NCBI RefSeq assembly: GCF_902167145.1 | Contig: NC_050096.1 | Coordinates: 266,622,622-266,686,621 of the forward strand | Direction: 5' to 3' | Source of the DNA: Zea mays | Taxonomy: Eukaryota > Streptophyta > Magnoliopsida > Poales > Poaceae | Length of the DNA stretch: 64,000 nt | In this document: in pieces, positions 1-9,666 of the stretch | Position numbering within the stretch: the stretch's first letter is position 1 | Layout of the letters: each line of letters starts with the position of its first letter | Position numbers and translations under genes: made by a program | Notes under the pieces: generated by a model | Told to the model about the DNA's origin: nothing | The model's input: the letters and a program-made list of their open reading frames with translations, nothing else | Databases searched by the model: none

Positions 1-366
1 ACCTCAGACAGTCTGCGAGGCTGCTCGGACTGTCCATTGCCTGATGCTGCGGACGGTCCGCGGTCCATGGGCGGACGGTCCGCGGTCCATGGGCGGACGG
101 TCCGCGGCCTGATACTCATTTTGCCAATCTCTGCCCACTTTCTGATTTTGAATTCCGAATCCAAATTGGTGCTCATATATGGACATTTTGACCAATCCAA
201 GAGTTGGTATGCATGCATATACATATGATGTAATGGAGTAATGCAAGATTTTTGAATTAAACTATATAGAGCAATTAGAAATGAAAAATGCACAAATAAT
301 ACCAAATAAATAGCATAAAGAGCATACTTAGACCCGAGATGCAAGACGACACATGTGTGATCAACT
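1..366 (-). repeat. 3' non-coding region of Copia-1 with three 22-bp palindromic units
   Basis: There is no gene here. Bases 49-61, 71-83 and 93-105 are three copies of the 13-bp palindrome GCGGACGGTCCGC, spaced exactly 22 bp apart and separated by GGTCCATGG. A related GGACTGTCC lies at about 27-35. The rest is AT-rich with no recognisable motif. The same palindrome family is amplified in the 5' LTR of this element (5518-6038). I infer that this stretch is internal sequence between the polyprotein stop and the 3' LTR; the polypurine tract is not visible in the window. Confidence 0.75.
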
Positions 367-3300
367 TCAAGTCACATTTGAGATATCGATCACATTCATT
401 TCACTTCTTAGAGAACAAAATCTTGTTTCATCCAATGGTTTTGTAAAAATGTCTGCTAATTGATCATCGGTGCCAATGGAATAAATAGAGATATCTCCCT
501 TGCCAACATGATCTCTTAAGAAGTGATGCCGTATATCAATATGCTTGGTTCTTGAGTGTTGGACCGGATTGGTAGCCAATTTTACCGCACTCTCATTATC
601 ACACATGAGAGGCACGTTCTTGAAAATAATTCCATAGTCCAATAAGGTTTGTTTCATCCATAATAGTTGAGCACAACAATTTCCGGCTGATATATATTCC
701 GCCTCGGCGGTAGATAGAGCAACCGAATTTTGTTTCTTAGAAGACCATGAAACAAGAGATCTACCAAGAAATTGACAACAACCGGAGGTGCTTTTTCTAT
801 CAACTTTGCACCCCGCATAGTCCGAATCCGAATATCCAATTAATTCAAATTGAGCACCTTTGGGATACCATAGACCAATATTGGGAGTATACTTCAAATA
901 TCTTAGAATTCTTTTAGCGGCCTTCAAGTGAATCTCTCTAGGAGAAGCTTGAAATCGAGCACACATGCATACACTAAACATAACATCGGGCCTAGATGCG
1001 GTAATATAAAGCAAACTACCAATTATTGAACGATAAAGTTTTTGATCAACTATAGTACCTCCTTCATCTAAGTCTAGATGACCATTTGTTGCCATTGGAG
1101 TCTTGATAGGCTTAGCATTTTCTAAACCAAACTTCTTGAGCATGTCCTTCAAATATTTTGATTGACTTATAAAAATTCCATCTTTCAATTGTTTGATTTG
1201 AAGGCCAAGAAAGAAGCTCAATTCTCCTATCATAGACATTTCAAATTCCTTTGACATCATTTTTCCGAACTCCTCACAAAATAAATCATTAGTAGATCCA
1301 AAAATGATATCATCAACGTAGATTTGACAAACAAATAAATCTTTGCCAATTCTTTTAGTAAATAGAGTAGTGTCAACCTTCCCAATTTTGAAGTCTTTGG
1401 AAAGCAAGAAATCCCTAAGCCTTTCATACCAAGCGCGTGGAGCTTGCTTAAGCCCATAGAGAGCTTTAGAAAGCTTGAACACATGGTTAGGTCTTTTGGG
1501 GTCCTCAAAACCGGGAGGTTGTTCAACATACACTAGTTCACTAATCTTACCATTTAGAAAGGCACTCTTTACATCCATTTGGTAGAGCTTGATATTGTGT
1601 GCACATGCATAAGCAAGTAGAATCCGGATTGCTTCTAATCTTGCTACGGGAGCAAATGTCTCCCCAAAATCCAATCCTTCAATTTGAGTATATCCTTGTG
1701 CAACTAATCTTGCCTTGTTTCTTACTACCACACCATCTTCATTGTGCTTGTTGCGAAATACCCATTTTGTACCAATGACATTGTGGTTCTTTGGTCTCTC
1801 AACAAGCTCCCAAACTTCATTTCGAGCGAAGTTATTTAATTCTTCATGCATTGCATTCACCCAATCAACATCAAGTAGAGCTTCATCTACACGGTTAGGT
1901 TCCACACAAGATACAAAAGAGAAATGTTCACAAAACGAAGCTATGCGAGAGCGAGTTTGAACACCCTTACTAATATCACCCACAATTTGATCAACCGGGT
2001 GATCCTTCACAATGGAATGATGAATTCTTGATACCGTTTGATAATTGCTTGTTGAAGCATTAGGAGGAATTGGAGGTCTTGAAGTACCTTGATCATGAGT
2101 ATCAATGGTTTCATTGAGTTGTTGGCTTTGGTGATCTTCCTCATTTATAGTTGAAGATGAGGGAATGACAACCACACTATTTTCATCATCATCTTCTTTT
2201 GGTTTTATTTCACCAATGGCCATTGTTTTCATTGCATTTATCAATTGAGTTCCCCCAACATCATCGAGATTTTCACTCTCATCTTGAGACCCATTTGTTT
2301 CATCGAATTCAACATCATATGCTTCCTCAATAATACCATGAGTTTTGTTGAAGACTCTATAAGCCTTACTATTTGATGAATATCCAAGAAGAAAACCCTC
2401 ATCACATTTCTTCTCAAATTTAGAAAGCCGGCTTCCCTTTCTTAAAATATAACATTTGCAACCGAATACCCTAAAATATGAGATATTTGGCTTTCTACCA
2501 ATGAGCAATTCATATGGAGTTTTCTTCAAGAGCTTGTGACAATATAGTCTATTTGATGAATGACAAGCGGTATTTATTGCCTCGGCCCAATAAGAATCCG
2601 ATATATTATATTCCGCTAACATAGACCTTGCCATATCAATAAGAGTTCTATTCTTTCTTTCAACAATACCGTTTTGTTCCGGGGTATATTTGGAAGAGAA
2701 TTCATGTTTGATACCCTTGTCATCACAATATTGATCAATTCTTGCGTTTTTGAATTCCGACCCATTGTCACTTCTAACCTTTTTGATGTCGAAATCAAAT
2801 TGATTTTGAGCCAATATAGCAAATGACTTGAATGTTTCAAACACATTGGATTTGTCTCGTAGAAAATAAACCCAAGTAAATCTTGAATAGTCATCCACAA
2901 TCACAAGACAATAAGAATTACCACCAATACTTACAAAAGATGTGGGCCCAAATAAATCCATGTGAAGTAATTCCAAAGGTCGATGAGTGGACATTTGACT
3001 TTTATTTGGATGAGTATTTGCCACTTGCTTACCGGCTTGACAAGAGCTACACAATTTGTTCTTTTCAAACTTCACATCTTTTAAGCCTCGAACTAAGTCA
3101 TGCTTGGTTAACCGATTGAGTTGCTTCATCCCAACATGACCAAGTCTTCTATGCCATAACCAACCTAGTGAAGCTTTTGAAAATAAGCAAGTTGTGAGCT
3201 TTGCCTCATTAGATGAGAAATCAACAAGATAAAGATTTTCATGTCTAAAACCTTTAAATTTAAGATTGCTACCATCAACACTAGAGATAATAACATCTTC

Positions 3301-4686
3301 AACCGTGAAATTGCAACAAAATCCTAAATCACATAATTGAGCTACGGAAAGTAAATTAAAATTTAAAGACTCAACCAATAGCACATTTGATATAGAATGA
3401 TCATTTGAAATAGCAATTTTACCCAAACCTTTAACCTTTCCTTTACGATTATCTCCAAATGTGATACTATCATAATTTGAGCAATCTTCATCACTCATTT
3501 GGGTAAACATCTTCATATCCCCGGTCATGTGTTGAGTACATCCACTATCCAACACCCAATGATTCCCTCCCGCCTTGTAGTTTACCTTAGCATCTCCCTT
3601 TGCCATGAGACAATGGGGAGATGAGAAGAGTGAGGGAGCTTCCTTGATGGCAATTCCGGCATTAAGCTTGGATGAGGTGTCATCATCATCATCATCCGAG
3701 CTATCATCCGAGTCCCATTCAACTAAGTAGGCTTTGCCATCTTTCTTCTTGTTATAGTATTTCTTTTTCTTCTTGTCACTTTCATCTTTGCCCTTCTTCT
3801 TCTTGCTTGGACAATTCATGGCAATGTGACCGGGTTCCCCACACTCAAAACATTTTCTATCATTGAAAGCATTTCTTCTAGATGTTTGACCTCTTCTAGG
3901 TTGACCTCTTTTCATCTTCATGAATTTATTGAATTTCCTTACAAATAAAGCCATGTCACCATCACTCTCACTTCCATTTTCTTCATCATTGCTATCTTCC
4001 TTTTCAATTGCCTTTGAGGCCTTGGCTTTGAGAGCAATAGATTCATTTTTCACCTTCTTTGCCAAACTTAAAGCATCGGCTTGTGACTTCTTAAATATAT
4101 CTTGAGTGAGAATTTCTCCCAATACTTCGGTTGGAGAGGTTGTAGATAGATCACTCCTTACTAGCATTGTCACAATAGTCTCATATTTCTCCGGAAGTGA
4201 TCTAAGGAACTTGTGTGTGAAATCCACATCCGGTACATTAAAACCAAGTCCTTTGAGTTCATTTACAATCTCATTCAATCGATTGAACATATCGGATACA
4301 CTCTCATCTTCTTTCATAATAAATTGCTCAAACTTCCCTTTGCACACATATAGTTTGGCACTCTTCACAATTGTAGTTCCTTCATGAATTTCCATTAGTT
4401 TTACCCAAATCTCATGAGCGGTTGTGAGATTCTTGATACGATTGAACTCATTTATATCAAGAGCATCATAAAAGACATTCATGGCTTGATCATTTGTGAG
4501 GATATTCTCATTATCACTAACGGATGGTTCATCTTCCTTCAATACAACGAATCCATCTCTAACAATTGGCCAAATTTTTCCACCCATTGCTCTAAGATGC
4601 ATTGACATTCTTATTTTCCAATAATCATAATTGTTTCCATCAAAGTGCGGTGGCTTCCCAATGTGCACATTGTTGTTACTAGCCAT
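367..4686 (-). CDS. Intact Copia gag-pol polyprotein, 1439 aa
   Basis: The single polyprotein encodes all proteins needed for Copia replication. Numbering from the ATG at 4686: a UBN2-type gag occupies about 40-220, with a CCHC zinc knuckle starting CFECGEPGH at about 279-292. The protease motif DSG is at 380-382. The integrase has an HHCC zinc region (H512, H517, C546, C549) and catalytic D577, D640 and E676. Reverse transcriptase covers about 940-1190 with YVDD at 1123-1126. RNase H covers about 1280-1420 and starts at SDSDYAG. The frame is open for a further 20 codons upstream, but that stretch begins with GTG and overlaps the primer-binding site, so the ATG giving MASNNN is the likely start. 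There are no stops or frameshifts, and the length fits a full Copia polyprotein. Cytoplasmic virus-like particles are the known site of action for the family. Confidence 0.93.
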   Translation of the reverse strand: MASNNNVHIGKPPHFDGNNYDYWKIRMSMHLRAMGGKIWPIVRDGFVVLKEDEPSVSDNENILTNDQAMNVFYDALDINEFNRIKNLTTAHEIWVKLMEIHEGTTIVKSAKLYVCKGKFEQFIMKEDESVSDMFNRLNEIVNELKGLGFNVPDVDFTHKFLRSLPEKYETIVTMLVRSDLSTTSPTEVLGEILTQDIFKKSQADALSLAKKVKNESIALKAKASKAIEKEDSNDEENGSESDGDMALFVRKFNKFMKMKRGQPRRGQTSRRNAFNDRKCFECGEPGHIAMNCPSKKKKGKDESDKKKKKYYNKKKDGKAYLVEWDSDDSSDDDDDDTSSKLNAGIAIKEAPSLFSSPHCLMAKGDAKVNYKAGGNHWVLDSGCTQHMTGDMKMFTQMSDEDCSNYDSITFGDNRKGKVKGLGKIAISNDHSISNVLLVESLNFNLLSVAQLCDLGFCCNFTVEDVIISSVDGSNLKFKGFRHENLYLVDFSSNEAKLTTCLFSKASLGWLWHRRLGHVGMKQLNRLTKHDLVRGLKDVKFEKNKLCSSCQAGKQVANTHPNKSQMSTHRPLELLHMDLFGPTSFVSIGGNSYCLVIVDDYSRFTWVYFLRDKSNVFETFKSFAILAQNQFDFDIKKVRSDNGSEFKNARIDQYCDDKGIKHEFSSKYTPEQNGIVERKNRTLIDMARSMLAEYNISDSYWAEAINTACHSSNRLYCHKLLKKTPYELLIGRKPNISYFRVFGCKCYILRKGSRLSKFEKKCDEGFLLGYSSNSKAYRVFNKTHGIIEEAYDVEFDETNGSQDESENLDDVGGTQLINAMKTMAIGEIKPKEDDDENSVVVIPSSSTINEEDHQSQQLNETIDTHDQGTSRPPIPPNASTSNYQTVSRIHHSIVKDHPVDQIVGDISKGVQTRSRIASFCEHFSFVSCVEPNRVDEALLDVDWVNAMHEELNNFARNEVWELVERPKNHNVIGTKWVFRNKHNEDGVVVRNKARLVAQGYTQIEGLDFGETFAPVARLEAIRILLAYACAHNIKLYQMDVKSAFLNGKISELVYVEQPPGFEDPKRPNHVFKLSKALYGLKQAPRAWYERLRDFLLSKDFKIGKVDTTLFTKRIGKDLFVCQIYVDDIIFGSTNDLFCEEFGKMMSKEFEMSMIGELSFFLGLQIKQLKDGIFISQSKYLKDMLKKFGLENAKPIKTPMATNGHLDLDEGGTIVDQKLYRSIIGSLLYITASRPDVMFSVCMCARFQASPREIHLKAAKRILRYLKYTPNIGLWYPKGAQFELIGYSDSDYAGCKVDRKSTSGCCQFLGRSLVSWSSKKQNSVALSTAEAEYISAGNCCAQLLWMKQTLLDYGIIFKNVPLMCDNESAVKLATNPVQHSRTKHIDIRHHFLRDHVGKGDISIYSIGTDDQLADIFTKPLDETRFCSLRSEMNVIDISNVT

Positions 4687-4733
4687 TTTGTCCCACTCCG
4701 GGATGATTAGATCCACAAACAATGGAGTCCTCG

Positions 4734-4745
4734 GCTCTGATACCA
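4734..4745 (-). other. Primer-binding site, initiator-Met tRNA type
   Basis: On the minus strand this reads TGGTATCAGAGC, the standard complement of the 3' end of plant initiator tRNA-Met. It starts two bases after the 5' LTR end, as expected. It fixes the element's orientation and the LTR boundary at 4748. Confidence 0.92.
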
Positions 4746-5452
4746 CTTGTAGGATCTAGGACACCGGCTAGAGGGGGGGTGAATAGACGGTTTTAACTAA
4801 AAACAACAATACTAAGTAAATTTAATCAATACAACAAGAGGAATAAATTTACTAGTGTCAATAAGTAAACAATGTATGAAAGACAACTACGGAGATTGAA
4901 TACTTGAAGAACAATAAGCAAAACTCTAATCAATTGCAAGGCAATAAGTGATGCTAGAAGGAATAGACACCGAAATTTATCCCGTGGTATCGGTGATTTG
5001 CCGATCACCCCTAATCCACGTTGAGGTGGACTTCAAGCTCTCACTTGCTCCTCTATCAAGACACGACTTGATCTTTGAGCCAAGTGGACAAGAAATCACT
5101 CAATACCTCGATTCCACTAATGTCACCTTTGCCGCTCCGGCGAGGTAGGCGCGAACCCCTCACAATCAACACCGCGGCTTCTCCACAATCTTCTTGGAGA
5201 GCTCGACGGAGACAATCACCCGAGCCGTCTAGGAGGCGGCAACCTCCAAGAGTAACAAGCCAACGACGCTTGCTCGGTGTACCACCTAGTGCCTCAAGAA
5301 TCACCAAATGATGCAAATGCACTAGGAACCCTCAATCTCTCACTAGAAAGCAATCTCAAGCAAAGAGTGTGAGAGAGTGAGTTGGAGGATCACAAATGAG
5401 CTCAATGTGTGCAAGGAATGGTCAAGAGAGATCTCACACACGAGCAACCCTT

Positions 5453-5462
5453 CTATTTATAG
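5453..5462 (-). promoter_or_regulatory. TATA box of the Copia-1 LTR
   Basis: The minus strand reads CTATAAATAG. It lies between the palindrome array (upstream in element orientation) and the U5 side, which is where the LTR promoter is expected. The transcription start would be about 25-35 bp to the left. Confidence 0.7.
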
Positions 5463-5517
5463 TCCCCCATCTAAAACCAACCGTTATGTGCAAAAGGGGG
5501 CAGTTCTGCGCACACGC

Positions 5518-6038
5518 GGACCGTCCGCGCCCTAGGGCCGGACGGTCCGCCGTACACCATAACGGCTATAATGACCGTTGAAACATGTCAGAGCAGACTC
5601 AAAAAGGTGGGTCCGGACAGTCCGCCCATCAAGGCCGGACCGTCCGCGACCTGGCAATTTCAAACACCCGAGCCTCGGATCAAACGGAGTTAACACACGC
5701 GGACCGTCCGGCTATAAATCCCGGACCGTCCGCGACCTGAGACAGTACTGTCCGGACTGGTCCCCCGGACCGTCCGTAGTACAAATCTATAAAAACACAC
5801 AGTCCCTGTCCAAAAGCGAGTTAGACACATGCGGACCGTCCGCGCCTCACAGGCGGACCGTCCGGCTATAATTCAGGGACTGACCCGAAGCCACCTTCCT
5901 CTGGTCAGGACTGCGGACGGTCCGGCCCTAAGGCCCGGACGGTCCGCAGTGCAAAAGAGCATAGAGTCAATACAAATGGTCAAACCTCGGACCCTCTGGA
6001 GGATCGCGGACGGTCCGCCCCCAAGGGCCGGACAGTCC
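5518..6038. repeat. Phased GGACnGTCC palindrome array, exact 22-bp pairs
   Basis: Nine-base palindromic cores GGAC-N-GTCC start at 5518/5540, 5615/5637, 5701/5723, 5745/5767, 5833/5855, 5915/5937 and 6008/6030. Each pair is exactly 22 bp apart. The copy at 5745 has one mismatch (GTACTGTCC); the other 13 are perfect. Most extend to GCGGACnGTCCGC or CCGGACnGTCCGC. The array lies upstream of the LTR TATA box, so it may be an enhancer bound by a dimeric factor, which is inference. Confidence 0.85.
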
Positions 6039-6435
6039 GCGCGACCAAGACTACTCAAGTTTCAAACAAGCTTTTGAATGAACTTTTTAACTTACGAAAT
6101 GAGAAGCGCTGTTAGTCCTCATGCAAATGCAACTACTTGATGCTCTATGAGGCACTAAGTCTTACACAGATCTAAGTCATTGACCCCTCTTAATAGTACG
6201 GCTATCTAGCCTACTAATCCGGTCAGGTATCTTCTCTAAACTCCTTAAGACCGGCAAAAGTAAAACCTATATTATACCTTTGCCTTCATCTGATCCACAA
6301 CCAATGCGTATGACTCTTCAACATTTCATTTCTATGTGGTCCAACCCTGCATTCTTATTTCTCCAAGAATCGTTAGTCCACAAGTAGTTGTCATTAATTA
6401 CCAAAACATTATCAAAGGGGCCTAGATGATTCACA

Positions 6436-7429
6436 CTGCCTCAACTTGCGCCACCTTGCTAGGTAGCACCTCCTTGCTCCTTGTTGCCTTGAGAGCAATA
6501 GTTTGAGGCTCTTGGATAGGGCCATTTAATGCATCGTCGACGTATCTAGCCTCCTTGATCATCATCCGCCCGCTTACGAACTTTCCAAGGATCTCCTCGG
6601 GCGTCATCTTCGTGTACCTAGGATTCTCACGAATATTGTTCACAAGATGTGGATCAAGGACGGTAAAGGACCTTAGCATTAGGCGGACGACGTCGTAGTC
6701 CGTCCATCGCGTGCTTCCATAGCTCCTTATCTTGTTAATGAGGGTCTTGAGCCTATTATACGTCTGGGTTGGCTCCTCCCCTCTTATCATCGCGAATCTC
6801 CCGAGTTCGCCTTCCACCAACTCCATCTTGGTGAGCATGGTGACGTCGTTCCCCTCATGTGAGATCTTGAGGGTGTCCCAGATCTGTTTGGCATTGTCCA
6901 AGCCGCTCACCTTATGGTACTCGTCCCTGCACAATGAGGCTAACAACACAGTAGTAGCTTGTGCATTTTTATGAATCTGTTCATTGATAAACAACGGACT
7001 ATCCGAGCTATCAAATTTCATTCCACTCTCTACTATCTCCCATATACTAGGATGGAGAGAGAACAAGTGACTATGCATTTTGTGACTCCAAAATCCGTAG
7101 TCCTCTCCATCAAAATGAGGAGGTTTACCAAGTGGAATGGAGAGTAAATGAACATTGGAGCTATGCGGAATACAAGAATAATCGAAAGAGAAGTTTGAGT
7201 TAACCGTCTTCTTTTTCTCGTAGTCGTTGTCGTCGTCCTTTTGGGAAGAAGAGGACTCGTCGCTGTCGTCGTAGTAGACGATCTCCTTGATGCGCCTCGT
7301 CTTCTTCTTCTTTCCATCTTTTCATTTGTGGCCCAAGCCCGAGTCGGTAGGCTTGTCCTCTTTCGGCTCGTTGACGAAGGACTCCTTCTCCTTATCATTA
7401 ATCACAAACCCCTTTCCCTTAGGATCCAT
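6436..7429 (-). pseudogene. Opie/Ji-type gag, N-terminal part, stop-containing and interrupted
   Basis: The start is the ATG at 7429, 37 bases downstream of the primer site, giving MDPKGKGF. One in-frame TGA occurs at 7322-7324 in an AAA-TGA-AAA context and fits a CGA-to-TGA change. After that the same frame stays open to the insertion point near 6436. The part from about residue 100 is UBN2-type Copia gag, with [14 protein letters not shown], then the helical gag core ending near KVAQVEA. The zinc knuckle and all of pol would follow but are replaced by the Copia-1 LTR. It is not functional as it stands. Confidence 0.88.
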
Positions 7430-7465
7430 CTCTTCGGGCGATTAGTCCCTTTCTTGAAGAGAACG

Positions 7466-7477
7466 GCTCTGATACCA
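7466..7477 (-). other. Primer-binding site of the Opie/Ji-type element
   Basis: The minus strand reads TGGTATCAGAGC, complementary to initiator tRNA-Met, two bases beyond the LTR end. Confidence 0.9.
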
Positions 7478-8070
7478 ATTAAGAGCACCTAGAGGGGGGG
7501 GGGTGAATAGATGATCCTGTAAAAACTTGAAACTTAATCCACAAAACTTGATTAGGAGTTAGCACAATTAAGCCAAGTGGCTAGAGAAGAGAGCTTGCAC
7601 AACACGATAACCACAAAGAGATCAACACAGAGATGGCACAGTGGTTTATCCCGTGGTTCGGCCAAGTCCAACACTTGCCTACTCCACGTTGTGGCGTCCC
7701 AACGGACGAGGGTTGCAATCAACCCCTTTCAAGCGGTCCAAAGACCCACTTGAATACCACGGTGTTTTGCTTTCACTTGACTATATCCTGCTTGCGAGGA
7801 ATCTCCACAACTTGGAGCCTCTCGCCCTTACACTTGATGTTCACAAAGAAGCACGGAGTAAGGAAGGATGAGAAACACACATAAGACACGAAATCAGAGC
7901 AACAACATGCACACAAGTCACAACAAGAGCTCACAACACAACTCGACGAGTTCACAACTCAAATAGAGCTCTAATTGCTATCACAAAGAATCAAATGCGC
8001 GGAATTGAGGTCTTGGTGCTTAGGAATGCTTAGAGAATGCTTGGTGTGCTCCTCCATGCGCCTAGGAGTC

Positions 8071-8080
8071 CCTTTTATAG
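8071..8080 (-). promoter_or_regulatory. TATA box of the Opie/Ji-type LTR
   Basis: The minus strand reads CTATAAAAGG and lies just downstream of the palindrome array in element orientation. Confidence 0.72.
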
Positions 8081-8151
8081 CCCCAAGGCAGCTAGGAGCC
8101 GTTGAGTGCATTCCAGGAAGGCATTTCTTGCCTTCTGTCGCCTGGCGCACC

Positions 8152-8492
8152 GGACAGTCCGGTGCACCACCGGACACTGTCCGGTGCGGATCTCTTTCCT
8201 TATTTGGCGAAGCCGACCGTTGCAGTCTTGGAGCCGTTGGCGCACCAGACACTGTCTGGTGCACACCGGACAGTCCGGTGCCCCATCTGACTGTTGGCGC
8301 TTGCCACGCGTCGCGCGTAGATTCCGCGGCCGACCATTGACCCGGCTGACTGTTGGCTCACCGGACAGTCCGGTGCACCACCGGACAGTCCGGTGCACCA
8401 CCGGACAGTCCGATGAATTTTAGCCGTACGCCGTCGACGAAGTCCCGAGAGCAGCTAGTTGACGGATGCCAGCCTGGCGCACCGGACAGTCC
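8152..8492. repeat. GGACAGTCC palindrome array with 20-bp phasing
   Basis: Perfect cores GGACAGTCC start at 8152, 8268, 8363, 8383, 8403 and 8484. Spread forms with a 3-bp centre (GGACACTGTCC type) start at 8172 and, decayed, at 8247. The three cores at 8363-8411 are spaced exactly 20 bp, and 8152/8172 and 8247/8268 are spaced 20-21 bp. Most lie in CACCGGACAGTCCGGTG. The array lies upstream of the LTR TATA box, as in Copia-1. Confidence 0.85.
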
Positions 8493-8738
8493 GGTGCACC
8501 TAGACTGAGCAGTCTCTTGGCTGCTTTGAGCCACTCTTTTTCAATTGCTTTTTCTCTGATTCTAACACTTAGACAAACATGTTAGTACACAAAAACCAAT
8601 GTACTAAGTCTAGAATCATACCTTTGTATTGATTTGCACCTTATCCATCATTTGACATAGTTTATCACTTAAGCACTTGTGTTGGACACTAAATCACCAA
8701 AATACTTAGAAATGGCCCAAGGGCACATTTCCCTTTCA

Positions 8739-9619
8739 GTCTCAACCCGGTGTACCGAAGAAGATCATTTTGGATAGAGGATCATAGTTTACCTCCAGAT
8801 TTTGGAAAAGTTTTCATGAGAATATGGATACGAAGTTGAATTTTAGTTCGGCCTACCATCGTCAGACTGATGGATAGACTAAAAAGACTAATCAAGTGTT
8901 GGAGGACATGTTGAGAGCTTGTGCCCTTTAGCGTGGTAGTAGTTGGGACAAGAGTCTACCTTATACTGAGTTCTCATAATAGTTGCCAGGCCAGTTTGAA
9001 GATGTTACCGTTCGAGACTCTGTATGGCAGGAAATGCAGGACTCCTCTATATTGGATCAGACTAGGGGAAGATAGTTCTTTGGGTTTGAACTTATTCAAT
9101 AGGCAGAAAAAAACCAAGTCCGTATAATTCGGGAGAATTTGAGGGTAGCTCAAACCAGGAAAAAGAGCTATGCTGATAATAAAAGGAGGCCACTAGAATT
9201 TGAGGAAGGAGATTATGTGTACCTCAAAGTGTCATCACTTCGTGGAATGAGGATATTCAAAGTCAAGGGAAAATTGTCCCCTCGCTATATTGGACGAATC
9301 AGAATTTTTAGGCATGTTGGAAAGATGGCCTATCAACTCGAGCTACCTAATAATATATCTGGTGAGCATAATGTTTATGTCTCAACTTAAGAAGTGTCTC
9401 CGTGTCCCTGAAGAACAGTTACCAATGGAAGAGCTCGGTGTTCAGGGAGATTTAACTTACACGGAGTATCCTATCAAGATTCTTGATACATTGACTCGAG
9501 TTGCAAGGAATAGGGTGATAAAGATGTGCAAAGTGCAATGGAGTCACCATGGCAAAGATGAAGCAACACGGGGAAAGAGAAGAAGAGCTTCGCATAGATT
9601 TTCCCCACCTTTTCCCTAG
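8739..9619 (+). pseudogene. Gypsy A integrase C-terminal half and chromodomain-like tail, decayed
   Basis: The reading frame begins mid-integrase (GVPKKI, then DRGS and YHRQTDG) and continues through the C-terminal integrase fold (SYADNKRRPLEFEEGDYVYLK) to a tail related to the Tekay chromodomain region (KMCKVQWSHHGK). At least five in-frame stops are visible in the first 250 bases; several are TAG where related elements have Gln. The stretch aligns closely with 15923-16850 of element B on the other strand. It is non-functional. Confidence 0.87.
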
Positions 9620-9652
9620 ATCTTCTTAAATCTCGAGGACGAGATTATTTTT

Positions 9653-9664
9653 AAGGGGGTAGGG
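9653..9664 (+). other. Polypurine tract of Gypsy A
   Basis: AAGGGGGTAGGG lies immediately before the LTR start TGTGATACCC at 9667 and primes second-strand synthesis in this class of element. Confidence 0.85.
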
Positions 9665-9666
9665 TT

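Larger units (their letters stand above)
1..6435 (-). mobile_element. Copia LTR retrotransposon (Copia-1), left LTR outside window
   Basis: This Ty1/copia element is on the minus strand. In + coordinates the order is 3' non-coding region (1-366), polyprotein (367-4686), primer-binding site (4734-4745) and 5' LTR (4748-6435). The 3' LTR must lie left of base 1, because the right end of the 6435 LTR does not recur in bases 1-366. The element sits inside the gag of an Opie/Ji-type Copia: that gag reading frame runs down to about 6436 and then stops at the LTR edge. It resembles the SIRE/Maximus group in gag type and primer site, but the family name is not certain. Of all the elements here it is the only one with an open gag-pol, so it is probably among the younger ones. 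Confidence 0.9.
4748..6435 (-). repeat. 5' LTR of Copia-1 (about 1688 bp)
   Basis: In element orientation the LTR starts TGTGAATCATC near 6435 and ends GATCCTACA at 4748, giving matching TGT...ACA ends. The 4748 edge is fixed by the primer site. The 6435 edge is inferred from where the host gag frame stops matching and could be off by a few bases. Inside are a TATA box, seven pairs of GGACnGTCC palindromes and an AT-rich U3 start. No gene is present. Confidence 0.8.
6436..8738 (-). mobile_element. Opie/Ji-type Copia element, 5' part only
   Basis: This minus-strand element shows its 5' LTR (7480-8738), primer site (7466-7477) and the first part of gag (6436-7429). The rest was displaced leftwards, beyond the window, by insertion of Copia-1 into gag. 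The LTR start TGAAAGGGAAATG, LTR length of 1259 bp, CACCGGACAGTCCGGTG repeats and gag start are those I associate with the maize Opie/Ji group. It was itself inserted into integrase-coding sequence of Gypsy A at 8739, where GTCTC may be the target duplication (the other copy is off-window). Confidence 0.85.
7480..8738 (-). repeat. 5' LTR of the Opie/Ji-type element, 1259 bp
   Basis: In element orientation it starts TGAAAGGGAAATG at 8738 and ends GGTGCTCTTA at 7480, where CA has decayed to TA. It contains a TATA box at 8071-8080, a C-rich tract at the primer-site end and the palindromes at 8152-8492. No coding sequence. Confidence 0.88.

Noticed and set aside
4734..4745. Possible tRNA gene fragments at the TGGTATC sites
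   Set aside because: Only 12 bases match a tRNA 3' end and they lie at LTR edges, so they are retroelement primer-binding sites. No complete tRNA fold was seen.
4687..4746. Upstream extension of the Copia-1 polyprotein
   Set aside because: The 20 extra codons start with GTG and overlap the primer-binding site; the ATG at 4686 is the plausible start.
5518..6038. Regularly spaced palindromes resembling a CRISPR array
   Set aside because: The DNA is a plant LTR, repeats are only 9-13 bp, spacers are not unique in the CRISPR sense and no cas gene is present.
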